Assembly: GCA_948567375.1 (NCBI GenBank)
Contig: OX419759.1
Span: 48,585,493 to 48,649,492 of the forward strand
DNA length: 64,000 bases
Origin: Lunularia cruciata
Taxonomy: Eukaryota > Streptophyta > Marchantiopsida > Lunulariales > Lunulariaceae
Direction of reading: 5' to 3'
Part shown: positions 35,001 to 49,740 of the stretch, one piece after another
How the letters are laid out: each line of letters opens with the position of its first letter
How positions within the stretch are numbered: the first letter of the stretch is position 1
Made by a program: the position numbers and the translations under genes
Notes under the pieces: model-generated
Database searches by the model: none
What the model was told of the DNA's origin: nothing
What the model saw: only the letters and a program-made list of their open reading frames with translations

Positions 35001-37861
35001 TGTCCGCTAATATGATGCTCCTGTGACTACGTCATTCTTTTTCCTCAATGTTACACGTTCTCGTACTCATTCTGTATTGCAGGTACCTCTGCATCACCAA
35101 CATCGTACTAATTCATGTATGCAGACATATGCATGCATACCGTCCTATGTAACTGACACTTATGACGATCTCTACTGTGTAACTACGAGATGTCAGTCAG
35201 TTCAGTGAGTCGTGGGTATTGAACTGGGTTGTTTACAACGGGTTCTGTATTCCGTTCCACTATATGGTTTTGTCAAATGTCAGTGTCAGTCCCGTCACGC
35301 GTGGGTATGGAACTAGGTTAGTTAAAACGGGTTCTATATTCATTACCCAAATACATTGTCCCATTACTGTATTTTGGTCCTCTGGTGCTTTGGTCCTCTG
35401 TACTTTTGTGGCAGCACTTTCTACTACATGAGTTTGCCTGGCATTACTTTCAAAATTTATACTGGTCTTTGACTACGAGAATATTTATTAGTTACACGAG
35501 TAGTATGGGCGTTATGCTTAACATCACACGAGTACATGTAGAAGTATGTTTATGGATACAACTGGACTGTTGTGCAGCCTCTTCTCTTGCCACTGGAGCC
35601 ATCATTCCCAGCAAAGCCGTCTCAGACATTGTCAGTTCGCAGCTAGTACTATTAAAGGAGGACCGGTTACTTAGAAGCATGCATGCGAGCATTCTCCATG
35701 GCCTTCACGGCCTTTACCCAGCGTTCAGTCCTACAGTCAGGTGTGGATAACGAAAACCATCCATAGGAGTCTACATTGATTGAGCTGAATTTTGCACTAG
35801 TGCTTGTCTAAGTCTGATATTCAATAAATGTCTTCAATGTGCAGGCTCGCCAAAAGGTGGGTGGCCTCACACCTGTTCTCTGGGGTACTTGCTGAAGAAG
35901 CAGTGGAGCTGGTAGTCGCGTACTTATTCGTTAATCCTGCTCCTTATTCTCCCCCTTCTTCGCGTGTCACTGGTCTTTTGAGGTAAGCTGACCAAACGTA
36001 ACGGTTCCCTCCGTTAGAAAAGATTGTTGGTGAATACCTGTGTGTTTTTCAGTGCACCTACACCATAACTGTCAAATAAAGCTGATAAGCATACTGATGA
36101 GCAGACATGATACGCCGTTTTTGTGCGGCTCTTGCTATGCGTCCACTAGTTCGTCCCAGATGCTTTTTTCTTGTTGGGAGTCGGTCTGACTAATAAGTGC
36201 TCGTAGTCCTGTAATATCCTTGGTAATTATCTTTGTTGCCGTATGGTTTCTCTCCGTGCTTCGCGATCGAGTAGAAGACGCTCTCAAGCTGAAGGAATAA
36301 AGCTCAAGATCCGCGAGTGTTTAAAGAGGACTAGTGGACTATGATGGAAGGATTGTCTCTTCTCGCTAACATATCTTAAGGTTGTGTGAGTCTAGATGTC
36401 TAAACACGTTCTAGGCGATTAGAGATTTGGTTCAAGAACTCATCATTTACAGGATGACTCTTTAGCAGTTAATGCAGTTCCTGCGTCTGATAGGATCGCA
36501 CGACTAGGGATATTTTAAAATTGATTTCTGGGTAATAGTCGTATGTCAGAGTCATGTCCTCTCCAGTCTGCTTACGTGGTAAGAGACGGTGTTTAAGTAA
36601 CAGGTTTTGCAACCATCACCTAGTATGGCTAGGACTGACGGTTGTCGGAACTTAGTTTTAATGTGCAGATTACAAGCGTCCTAGTCTTGGCTTGTCAAGT
36701 TAGTTACATGTGCGTGTCAAACTCCGTCTCATTACGGCTTCCGCTTACCTCTACACAAATGTGTAGCGAGAAAGTTATCTGGCATGCATTTGACGATATA
36801 TATTCCCTTTGATCAATCACCTTGATGACATAACATAATGCCGAGTGTGTCCTTGCCTTTCTGTAAGCTAGCACGCTGAGGCTCTAAACTCGTTGTCTGA
36901 GTGATATAAGATGTGTCCGAGGACCTTCCATCTATGGAACCTGATTGCTGACAGGGATGACCACAATTGTAGCCTATTATGGTTCTACGATCTGGTAATG
37001 TTGTACTTGGATGATGCAAACTTGTTATCTGAGTGAGTAGAGGTGCTTGTGGTACCTCTAAGAAGCAGATTGCCTATAAAGTCGATTTTGGCACCCTCTG
37101 GATCACACATTGACCATGTTCTTCTGCGTTTCGGTACGTTGAGGTTTCAAGCTCGTTCTATTAGTGGCAGGAACCGGCAATGTGGAGTATGAGATTTCGC
37201 TTCTGCAAAATGCCGTCAGTAGTTATATTCTTTTCCATGATTGTAGCTAAGTACGTCCCTACCATCGGATAGGCTGTACGTTGAGGGTTCGAACTCGTTG
37301 TCTGAGTGAATTTGATTTGTCTCGCGGAAGCTTTAAAGGTCGAGTTGGATGGACGGGTACACAGGGTTCCTGGTAATTGGTCACTGAAATTTAAGCCGTG
37401 TATGTTCCGGCTCGTTGTATGATCTTACGCTGAGGCCTTTAACTCGTTGTCTGAATAATAACGGGATCCACTTCTTGAGAATCCATAATCCTAACCTGAA
37501 GTAGGATCGTATTAATTCACAGTGAGACCTTCGGTTTCTGGTAACCCGTATTTGGTTTATTAAATTGAGTTGGATGGAGCGTCTGCGAACCGAAAACTTG
37601 AGAGTGGCTGTAGATCAAGACATGTGAATCGTATAACACTAAAGTTTTGCTATTTTTCACAGGTTCTTGAAACTCCTTGAAAGGCACGACTGGCTGTTAG
37701 CCCCCCTAATTGTGGACGTAAATGGTAATATCACTGCGAAAGATGAAGAAGTTATCATGGTATAATCACCAACTTTAGCATTTACCTGCTTTTGTCCGCA
37801 AATATCCTCAAATGTACTTCAACTGATGTATCAAGTGAATGCAGTCAGCCACTAAGAGTTG

Positions 37862-37929
<68 letters not shown>

Positions 37930-38978
37930 CCTATTTGAAACCCGCATCTAATGTTGAGGTGTATCGCAGTCTCATTTCCATCTACTCAATCGCGACAACA
38001 GTAGTGGCTGTCAGGGTCCGTCCATGTACATAGCGACCGCTTATGATTTAACTTCTCAAACATGGACAAGAGACTTCCCAAGCAGCAAGGTACAGTCTAT
38101 TACTTAGTGTTTTGTCATATTGTTTAAATCTTCTACCTGGGTTGCAATGTGGCTAGTCGCACCTCTTTGGTCCTTGTTTTACTGTACCCTGATTAAGACG
38201 ACAATGTGTATCAGGACCTGAAGCGGCTGGTCGCGTACGCGAAGAGCTCTTCCGCGTTATTGAGCAGTTTGATAGAGTGTGAAGGAAATAATAGCAAATG
38301 GCAGGTATGTTGTCGCTTACCTGCATTGGGCGTAACCTACCCTTTCGTTCACGTTCATAAGGTTTGTCTGGACAGGACATAATTTTGTTGGCTCTGCAGA
38401 CCCTGTTTCGGACGCCCTTGAACTGCTACGAAGCTGTGGTCCTCTTTCATCAACAGAGTTTACCTCATCCAAGTCGGCTGCTGATTCCTGCTGATATAAA
38501 TACAGAGCCTGTGCTGTCTATGAAAGTGCCGTCGGAGATTCTTACTATGATTTCCCCTACTATCATGAAAGCTGGTCCTATAGCTGCCAGAAATCACATA
38601 CTGATAGGTTTTGATCCAGTGTACGAGTTTGTCAAAGAGTTGACCAGGCGTTTAGGTGAGTCGTGCTCCATATGGTATGATCATTTGGGGAGCGATGTTT
38701 TGGGCCTAACTTGGACAACCGGGTCAAATGTCAAAAGAAAGCGAACCGCACAGGCTGGGGATTCGGTAGATGTGGATGCTGTTGTCAGGGTCATAGAGGA
38801 AGTTGGTGAAGGACTTGTGAAATGTATTCACCTATCAGATAAGTCTAAAGGTTCCTCAGCTTGGAACCAAGTGCTATCTGCTGCAGGCGAGAAGGAATAT
38901 GTGGCAGAGACCAAGACCAAAAACGTTCAGGTGCCCAAGAAGAAAAAGGTGAAAGCGGCAAATAGAAAGGGGTCTTAG
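29053..38978 (+). CDS. NRAP: Nucleolar Nrap / NOL6 / UTP22 family protein, 23 exons
   Basis: Host gene for the SSU-processome protein Nrap (yeast Utp22, human NOL6), a nucleolar factor for 18S rRNA maturation with nucleotidyltransferase-like but presumably inactive folds. Exons: 29053-29208, 29534-29701, 29810-29975, 30080-30209, 30355-30493, 30634-30793, 30917-30984, 31228-31323, 31505-31620, 31829-31997, 32598-32708, 32874-32952, 33261-33404, 33545-33658, 33782-33903, 34477-34559, 34662-34792, 35578-35740, 35845-35982, 37663-37759, 37970-38089, 38215-38304, 38400-38978. They join in phase to about 1,112 aa without a stop. Family hallmarks include CFHEKDYLNYRYHAKR, VVYPA, LRRFKDGKI, LAKRWVASHLFSG, DWLLAPLIVD, LFRTPLNCYEAV, and WYDHLGSDVLGLTW near the end. 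A Lys-rich tail (PKKKKVK) is a likely nuclear signal. The start aligns with plant Nrap (KVEELLKEVRIDY). Least certain are the exon 4 donor and exon 11 acceptor. The largest intron (35,983-37,662) is 1.7 kb. Confidence 0.93.
31998..32597 (+). other. Nrap intron 10 with short duplicated segment
   Basis: A 600-bp intron with a dinucleotide AT run near 32,060. A 25-bp sequence (ATATATTCTTGGAACCACCC and flanks) is present twice, near 32,500 and 32,545. The acceptor at 32,597 has a weak pyrimidine tract, so the start of exon 11 could shift. Confidence 0.5.
34240..35360 (+). repeat. Three copies of an ~80-bp motif in Nrap introns
   Basis: The motif (TGTCAG.GTCAGTCC.GTCA...GGTATGGAACT..GTT..TTA.AACGG.TTCTGTAT) occurs at about 34,260-34,340 in intron 15 and at about 35,185-35,255 and 35,275-35,345 in intron 17. 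It lies only in introns and is not found in the retroelements of this window. Confidence 0.65.
36860..37465 (+). repeat. Recurring CTCGTTGTCTGAGTGA motif in Nrap intron 19
   Basis: A ~40-bp motif (ACGCTGAGG.TTTAACTCGTTGTCTGAGTGA) recurs at about 36,870, 37,130 (partial), 37,265 and 37,425, with a shorter relative near 37,020. One copy contains GGGTTCGAACTC, close to the B-box of RNA polymerase III promoters (GGTTCGANTCC). It could be a decayed SINE-like array. No A-box of convincing quality was found. Confidence 0.5.
37868..37926 (+). repeat. (GA)n microsatellite in Nrap intron 20
   Basis: A perfect GA dinucleotide run of about 59 bases in the 210-bp intron between exons 20 and 21, about 43 bases before the exon 21 acceptor. 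It is likely variable in length between individuals. Confidence 0.97.
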
Positions 38979-39540
38979 AGGGAAGGCTGAATAGCGATTC
39001 TTAGCGAGTCTTAGTTTAGTAAATTTTTGCAGAATAGATTACACACAAGTTCTTGATACCATATGAACTGTTCATGACTGTCCTTTTGGCTCAGCCTGCA
39101 CTAACTTTCAATGTGAAGGGTATTTTACTTGAAGCATTCTGTCATATGTGCTTCTTTCTTCTTCGTGTGTATCTTTATTCGTTTAGATGGAGCAAGAATT
39201 GAACACTAAGTGTTAAGGCACTTCGGCATGGAAGATTGGATGCAGTGTAATCTTGTTTTAACCTTCCACTGTCGACCCAATTTCGTATGTTGACTAGTCG
39301 CTCACTGAAGAGTGAGAGAATACACCCTTTTACTCCTTTTGCAACGAATAATCTGTTCTATCCTTCAACAGACCTTTACGAGATTATCATTGAAAACGAG
39401 AGAAAGATGAAGGATGTTCGGAATACCTTGGCTATCCAAATTCCTGTGTAATACGTTAAGAACATTTCTCTTTGTTACAAACATTTCACCTTGACCAGAT
39501 TCACTCATGAAATCATCCTTTGTACGTGTCCTCCGCAGAC
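38979..39540 (+). other. Nrap 3' flank
   Basis: Sequence after the Nrap stop codon, likely 3' untranslated region followed by intergenic DNA. AATAGATT and TTTTACT stretches could serve as poly(A) signals, but no canonical AATAAA was seen close to the stop. No gene was recognised. Confidence 0.4.
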
Positions 39541-39649
39541 TAAGAGTGAGATTGAGGGCTATCACTCATGAGAAGATCCTATGCAAAATCTGAGTGAGAT
39601 TTAAGGTTACCATCGTGCGGGAAATTTTTGACGAGCGAATTAATCTTTT

Positions 39650-40000
39650 CTTGCGTGACTTGTAAAACATGAATGACATTGCAAGTTACAAGTTGGACGA
39701 AATTCTTAATGCGCGAACTGACGTGGCTGAAATGGAAAATTTCAATGCGCGAAATCCTTTGGACTATACGATGGTATTTTCTTCACTAAGGGTTACTACT
39801 ACGCAAAGTAATAGTGAGCGAAATTCTTATTGCGCGAATCTAATCGACTGAATCAAGTCTGTACTGCGTGACTTGTAAACAATGAAATGAGATTGAAAGT
39901 CACCATGGTGAGCGAAATTCCTAATGCGCAGATTGACGTGGTTGAAAAGAAAGTTCTAGTGCACGAAGTCTTAAGACACTACGGTGGATTATCTTTATCG
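39650..40000 (+). repeat. Duplicated ~145-bp segment, period ~212 bp
   Basis: TGCGTGACTTGTAAA at 39,652 recurs at 39,864. The following blocks keep the same order: CGAAATTC.TAATGCGC, TGACGTGG.TGAAA, and CAATGCGCGAA / TAGTGCACGAA. Shorter GAGCGAAATTC motifs lie between. It is a diverged tandem duplication in the intergenic region. Confidence 0.7.
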
Positions 40001-42926
40001 ATGGACATCTTTAGAGGTAAAAATATAGAAAAATATATGCTTTATTTCTAATTTATATAGTTTTTATATTAGCATTTTGTGATTTATTTATGGTATTGTT
40101 TTGAGAAACTAAGAAAACTAAAGATATAATAATAATAATAAATTTACGTTAAATATATAAAAATAAATAAATAAAATCAGATCAAATACATAAACGGTTG
40201 CTCTTTCTCTATCTAAATAAGAAAGAATGTCACGTGATTCACTATGCTTAATGTACAGTATGACCACTGAGGGTTACAAATTGATTAATGGCAATCAAAT
40301 TCCGTATTTCTAACAAGAGGATCGGCGCGGGGTAGAGGTCAGCCTCCGTGTTTTGTGAAATAGATGAGAGTTATGTAAATTTTATCGATTAATAAAAAAC
40401 ATGGTGAGAAGATAAATACACAATTAAAGTTTCAAATTAAGTTAAAGTCTACAAAATCAATATAGTATCTCGCACCGGAAATTTGCCATATTCTCGAGAT
40501 TTAGTCCTGTACATAGGTAGTTAGTTATATCAAAAAGTTGTTGAACAGATCTTATTCCAAAATTACTAAACTTGGTATAGTTTTTTATACGGTTCTTATC
40601 GGAATAACAACCAAATTCAACAAATAAAAAATAATCTAAAAATTTGGATTGGTAAATAATTAATTACTGTCTCACTCAAGATGCAAAATAAATAGATCCA
40701 AATGATTTAAATATTCTTCCAAAATAAATGATATGGTAAAGACTCTCGGTTCATCTTAATTAGTTACTTATGAGGAATAATCAATTCATAAAGTTGACCT
40801 TAAAACTACAACCTTGCAATTTGGAAAAAAAAATGCTAAGAACTATTTATATAACTTGGCACACTTCCGTATTTTGAGGGTGATGCATAAATTCATACTT
40901 CATATATATGAAAAAAATATTTTCTTTTGGTCCCTTTCTTGAACCATCTTCCAGTGATCTAATACTTATATTGTCCAGTATAGATAGACGTTATGTTTTT
41001 AATTCTCCGTTGTTTAGCGATAAAGCTAAACATACAAGATCAAAATAATCTCAAACCAGAACCCAAAATAAGTCGTAAATTTGGACGACGATTGAGGTCA
41101 ATATCTTGTAGGCACCATCTTATATTACAAAAAAGTACCATATTCTAAAGTGTCTACAATTGAAACTTTGTGTAATATGATGATGAAATTATATTATTTA
41201 TACAATTTGACATCAATGTTGACGATAAACCAAATGATGCATTTGCACTATTCTGAAACACAGTATGTCAAATTCCGTCAAGTGTGCTTTCCAAAGAGTT
41301 TACATAGTGTCCAATATGATGAAGAATATAGAAACTTCTCTTCATCATATTATCAGGGTAAGCCCCGTGCATCATGCCCGAGTGCACAAGAAGAGAACGG
41401 ATCCACAATGTCAAAGCAACATCATCTACGTACTTTTATCTTCAATGCAAAAACAAATCTATCCTTCTTGATATTCTTTTCTCACATGCGTGTACCTTGC
41501 ACCAATTCAAGACAATTCCTGGAACCTCTGTGATCACGACCAAATGTTCCCTTGTGGAAACTGTTTCAATCAAAGTCTATCCTGAATTCCAGATTTCTAA
41601 TCTGTTACATTTCTCATCCATAAGATTTGGAAAACGTGGGTGGGGCTAAGGAGGACAGCCCGAGGTTTAGGAAGCAAGTACCTGCTCTTCCTCCACAGTA
41701 AGAGCGTTAGTGTACTTTCTGGTCGTTCAGGTCATTGCCCACTCGCTTTCTGCGGTGTCGTGCGTACTTCTATACGGTGACAATCGTGTTTTAAAGGTAA
41801 ATAAGATTCTCAGCTTTGACTCTTTAGAGGGAATACATATTTTCGAACTTATTCGGTGGGTAGGCTGCACTCCAATAAGATCGAGAAAAGGGCTGGTAGA
41901 GATGGAAAAACCACCCGCCAACAAAATTGATGAACTCCTCTTCACTTTCATACAAACAAATTTTGATCTAAAAAATTAATTAAGCTCATAAATTCCCTCT
42001 CGTCTTCATGGCTTGGAGTATGAACTGGCGACTAGAAGGTTTGACAGTAGATTCGTTAAGAGAAGCTTAGAGGTCTGGGAAGAGATAGAGAGCACATCGG
42101 AACGGAAGAGTGGAGAAGCCCTGTCTGGGTTTTGATCTGCGAGCTACCCAACATTGTATCTAAACTACTCTAGCTATTGCAGGACAGAAGTGAAAGCCTT
42201 GCCTTGTCAAGTTGATCAGCAATCATTTCCAGTTGTGATGTGATCGAGAAAGTCCTCCACTTCTATATTCTTATAATACAATCATCAACCTACAGATCCT
42301 GTTCTGGTCAATGTATTTCACCATAACGAGTTCGAAGTGGAATCTTCCCCGCATTTGATCAGAAGCATGGCAATAAGAGACTCAGAATCTGGTGCATATT
42401 CTATACCATAACAATTCAGCTGACAAATGAGAGAAGGTTAGAGAAGGGTAGGCCGACAACAATCGAACAAACTCAGTGAAGGCATGTACTCCATACTGCC
42501 AGTGGATTCAGATTGGAAATTGTGGTATATCACATACCAGAGCAGAAAGTTCTTTATTCGCGTCATGCAAATCAGACGGGCAATCGCCTTGATGAATGTT
42601 TGCTATGGAACAAAATACTACTGCCTTGGAGTCAAAATGACGTCCACACCAAGGTCTGGGTCTCGTTCCCCCTCCGTTGCACCAAGGACGAATCAACACC
42701 AGATTACTTGTGGCGGAGTATGTTCGAAAGCCCACAGAGACAAATCTTTACAATTGGCAAGTTACCCAAAGATCAACCTTCGATTGCTCTCGAGCTTCGA
42801 AAGGATGCTGACGTGATTCTCCTGGGCTTTCATTCACGGACAGAAACAGGAACATAATTTACCCAAGGAGCAGCTGAACGGCCGAGAAACTCGGCCTTCT
42901 GTAGAAATCCGTTGCGCCAGATGCAG
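40001..42926. other. Intergenic, AT-rich then mixed; no gene recognised
   Basis: 40,020-41,330 is AT-rich with an (AAT)n-like run near 40,125 and no coding signal. 41,330-42,926 has more balanced composition and some open frames (41,710-41,979, 42,484-42,857) with no recognisable family. The part next to 42,926 probably contains the 3' untranslated region of the minus-strand AMMECR1 gene. Confidence 0.4.
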
Positions 42927-45854
<2,928 letters not shown>

Positions 45855-48040
45855 CCTGACCTTCTCAAAGGAGAATTGCTCGTCAAGACGGAAACTCAGG
45901 AAGATCGTCCGGCCGGCCTTGTGGAGAGAAACCTCACCCTCTCCACCACCACCACATGAAGGAACACCTTTCTCCCTCCACCGGCCCTAAACTCCCTCCC
46001 TGGCCCTCACTCTCCCTTCTTCTGGTCAGATCAAATCATAGTTGGCGTGCAATTTCCTCCTGGTCGCCTGGTACAATCAACACATGGTGGCAAATCAGGA
46101 GCGCAAGAAACCCCACCCTTGGAGCATGAGCCAGTACACAGTGAAGAAGACGAACAATAACAGGAAGCAATCAATCAAGAGAATAAGAAGAAAATGTGGA
46201 GGAGATAGCCAGATGGAGAAAGAGGGGAGAATTATGAGAAATGATGGGCGCTGCTGCCAATGTCCAAGCGAGCCAGGGGAAGGAGGAGGGTGGTGGGACG
46301 TGCAGGTAGGAAAGGGTGGCGTGCCAAGATGCTAAAGTGCATTACTACTAATACTTCCTCTCTGCTTCATTGACCCCACCTTTACTACTCAACACATCAC
46401 ATCAGAACTTCAGAAGACTACACCTCTTTCTTCTCAACTGTCAGAGTTTAGACTGTAAGTACTTTCAACCTCTTTCATACACTACAGTCCACTCCCTCCA
46501 TCTCCCAAGAAACCAGTAACGAATCTTCCACAGCACCCCCAGCCAGTTTTTTATCTACCATATTCTTATCCCTTCACCGAGAGTCACTCCTATCTGTTAC
46601 TCTTTCATCATCCTCCATTCTTTTTCTGGGAATGAAACCAATTTGCATCATTAGTAACTTCTTTCACAAAAACATCCAAGGAAAATACAGGACTACCAAC
46701 TACAAAGTTGACTATTGTGGCCACCATAGGAGTCCTCATATTACTTCCAATTTGGCATGCAGAAGATTTGAAGCAACCAGTAGATAATGTTCCATGGGCG
46801 TGCTTTCCTTCATTCTCAGCTCTCATTTGGCTTTCTCTTGAAACTTATTTCTAAGTAAGCCCATTTGTGCTGTGTGATTTGAATGTTTTTTTCCCCTTAA
46901 GATTCGATTGTCAGCAATTCCATTAGTAATGTTGGACTTGGGAATATAAAATGCTGTTTGTGGTAACGAAAGTCTAGAGGGACAACAAATTCAATGGAAA
47001 TGATTCAACGAATTTAATATCGTAACGGTTGTTTCAGAGATACTCTTCGCCTGTGGAACCGTGGATTTCACGTCAGATTAGTAAGGAGCTATTCTTGGCG
47101 CTTAGCATCCTTTGTCACTGATCGAGGTTCGATTCTTTCGATAACACTGCAGTAGATGACATATCTTTTCTAAAGAAAGCTCAATCTTGTTTCTCTATCA
47201 AGTTGGTATGATTCTCCGAGATGACGGATCCGTGTCTCACAAGCGTGGACAAACGGTGGAGCATTCGGTAGCGTCACAAGAAATTTCGAGTTGGGAAAGC
47301 CAACGTGTTCCATCAAAGGACCATGAAGCCTGTTGTTCAACCCTCTCGTTTCCAAACCATCCAAAAAAATTTAAAAGAATGTAAGTAATATTTAACAGAA
47401 CATACCTTTGTAGATGCTCAGTCATCTGGTCGTAAGGAAGGTACCATAGGGGACATTCTCTAGGCAATCTCAAGCCCTTCTCCATTTCCAGCCCTTATAC
47501 ATAATGGTAAAATTCGCAGTTATAATAGTCACATGAAGAACGTCTAATCAAGCTAAGCTTAAACTGGGTTGTACAAGACTTCATGTAGTCCATAACCACA
47601 CGTTGTGCAAAAGTTATAAAAATTTTAAAAGAGTTATTGTTGATAGCCCTGCAATCAACTTGATCTCCTAACGAGCTGGCGTCATCGTCTTACAGAACTG
47701 GAGACCACACTATTACTTGTATAGGAGCTTCTCCAATTCGGGGTGTGCAGTAGTGTGTAAGATGTGAAGGAAGGTTGGAAATTGTGGAACATAGACCGTC
47801 CCCATCAGTTCATAACTTCACGTGAAGAGCAAAAGCTACATGTAGCAAGGGAATTGAGTTCAATGGTTCTCCCAGCCAAGGCCAGTATGTAATCTGCCTG
47901 TGCAAGAGACCAACGACAAAGTCCTACGCAATGTTGAGTTTCCATGGTGAGGTTGAGTTTCTCGGAGATACACACGAATCTCGACCGCCCATCTGTGCCT
48001 TGTTTCCTACCTGACAGGCCCACGACTTCCAGTAGACAGT
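45855..48040. other. AMMECR1 upstream region and intergenic DNA
   Basis: Immediately upstream of the AMMECR1 ATG on the minus strand, CT/GA-rich and CCACCACC stretches (45,930-46,030) are typical of a plant 5' leader or core promoter. Further on I see no gene. The open frames at 46,042-46,335, 47,170-47,364 and 47,237-47,485 have no family I recognise and no supporting splice structure. Confidence 0.4.
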
Positions 48041-48333
48041 AGTGACCGCCAGCGTGGCGGTCAAGTGGGCTGAATCAGGCAGAGAGTGAACCCGCGATCA
48101 TACCTGCTCAATCGCCGGTTGGCCAATCCGACCACCTGAGTGTTACCAGACTTTCCCGCTTTATCTCGGGAATCTTCCCGACTTTTAGGAACATTCGAAC
48201 ATGTACCGTTTAGTTGGCCGGCGAAACGCGCCGGGAAAGTGAAACAAACTCCGACGGGCTTCGCCGAACTGTTCACGGGAAGTGATGGCAACTAACCTTA
48301 CGATGCCCCTTGACTGTCAACGTGGCAGTCAGA
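48041..48333. mobile_element. Candidate fold-back / MITE element
   Basis: About 290 bp bounded by imperfect inverted repeats of about 28 bp: GTGACCGCCAGCGTGGCGGTCAAG.. on the left, and on the right CCTTGACTGTCAACGTGGCAGTCAG, which is similar in reverse complement. Each end is itself a hairpin; the left one, GACCGCC-AGCGT-GGCGGTC, is perfect. The interior is GC-rich, with inverted pieces such as TTCCCG/CGGGAA. No target duplication could be fixed. A further related piece (TTGACTGTGAACAAGGCC) lies at about 48,380. Confidence 0.45.
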
Positions 48334-49140
48334 AAGCAATTAGTGGGAAACTTTGCGCAGGAGCCGGTCGAGAAAGTACTTGACTGTGAACAAGGCCCGG
48401 TCAAGGATATCTTCGTTGCTTTTCTCGTGACAACAACGCTGTGGTTGCAGATCCAGAAACTGGGAACCTCTACGTACAGTAGTAGTCATCCCCCATGTCT
48501 AACAACTTTTGCACTTCGATGTAGGAGAGGAAAGCAAGAAAGCTGATAGCACACGGGTTGTGCTTTGGTACTTTATGGTCGAAAAAGTCCACCATGTTAT
48601 CACAAGAATCTCCGACAGTCAGCGACAGCTAAGTAGTTCATACAGTACTCTAGATAAAGAACTGAACATGGGAGATTGAGACTCTAAAGGTATTTTCCGC
48701 TGTCCTTTCCCTTGAGATTTGCTTTCGCACCTATCAAAAGTAGAGCGGTATAATGTTGCTCGTGAACTATCCTGAAGTAGCAGGGGATTCATGCATGGTG
48801 AATCTGCCCGTTCTTTGAGAGGCTGCAAGTTGAAGAAGGACGTAAGTTAGCTAAGCGCTGGGAAGTCCTGATGTTCTAGCTCCTCGATCCTCCTTACTTA
48901 CTACTTGCTGCTCTAGACGGCAAGGTCGCATGTCTAATACATCGATTGACGCGGCGAAATACCGTACTGTCGCTGTTTACGCATGGGAGAGTCATGCACA
49001 TTTCGACATTATCTGAGTCTCTTTAGGACTGTCATATTGCTTTTCCTGTAATATTTGCGTACGAGTGAACCCCAACCAAAAAGACTACCCGAGAGGAGAA
49101 TAAAAGGAATCCATGGCGCGGAAAAGCGTAAGAAAGAAAA
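48334..49140. other. Intergenic; nothing recognised
   Basis: Mixed-composition sequence without a supported gene, RNA or repeat. It ends the gene island; A+T content rises sharply after about 49,140. Confidence 0.4.
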
Positions 49141-49284
49141 AAGCGCAAAGATTAAAAAGGATAGCCAGACATTGCATTGTGCAATGAAGATCTCTAGCGT
49201 ATAGTGAGTAAAAGGAATGGAACTGTTTTAAATACATCGAGTTTTTTTTAACCTATATAAACTTAATAGTTTGCAAGGTGTTAG

Positions 49285-49740
49285 TACGATTAAGGTAGTA
49301 CACTATGGACTAAGAAGGAGGGAACAACACTCTAAGGCTAAACTTGGAGCTGATTTCAAGATATTGCTATTTGCAGAGATTAATGAGCAAGAGATAGTAA
49401 CAAATGAAAAGATAATGAGTATGTCTATACTCTATTTATATATTTATGAAATTCTTACACCTAAAAATTATAAGGTAAAATTCAATATTGTGAGTAAACT
49501 TTTCTCTCACTCAAGATGAATTTCCTAGAGGAATTGAGGTAATAGACCATGGACTAAGTAAGCAAGGAACCAAACTCTATAACATGATTCCAAGGCCAAA
49601 ATTTGAAGAAAATTCCAAAATATTGCTCTCTAGAGAAATAAATAAGCAAGAGATAATTGCAAATGAAAAGATTATGAGTATCTCTCAATTTTTTTTATAT
49701 ACTTGTGAAATTATTACACCCAAATTTTATTAGGTTTAAT
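49285..49740. repeat. Diverged tandem duplication, period ~250 bp
   Basis: The blocks ATGGACTAAG, GATTAATGAGCAAGAGATAGT and AAATGAAAAGATAATGAGTAT, and a tail of ATACTTGTGAAATT/ATTTATGAAATT..TTACACC, at 49,285-49,480 recur in the same order at 49,540-49,735 (for example AAATAAGCAAGAGATAATTGC). No coding capacity is seen. It may be remnants of LTR tandem units. Confidence 0.65.

Noticed and set aside
37868-37926. GA repeat as a regulatory GAGA element
   Set aside because: It is a simple microsatellite in a late intron, with no other evidence of regulation.
42484-42857. Overlapping plus-strand ORFs of 110 and 114 codons
   Set aside because: They lie downstream of AMMECR1 on the opposite strand. 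Two frames are open at once, no domain is recognised and no splice context is evident.
46042-46335. 97-codon plus-strand ORF with Lys/Arg- and Cys-rich C-terminus
   Set aside because: No recognisable family. It lies in the presumed promoter side of AMMECR1, and composition resembles non-coding GA-rich sequence.
47081-47155. tRNA-like stretch with a B-box-like GGTTCGATTC
   Set aside because: No cloverleaf or acceptor stem can be drawn, and there is no A-box at the right distance.
48061-48291. 76-codon minus-strand ORF
   Set aside because: It spans the interior of the candidate fold-back element. There is no family similarity and it looks like a chance frame.
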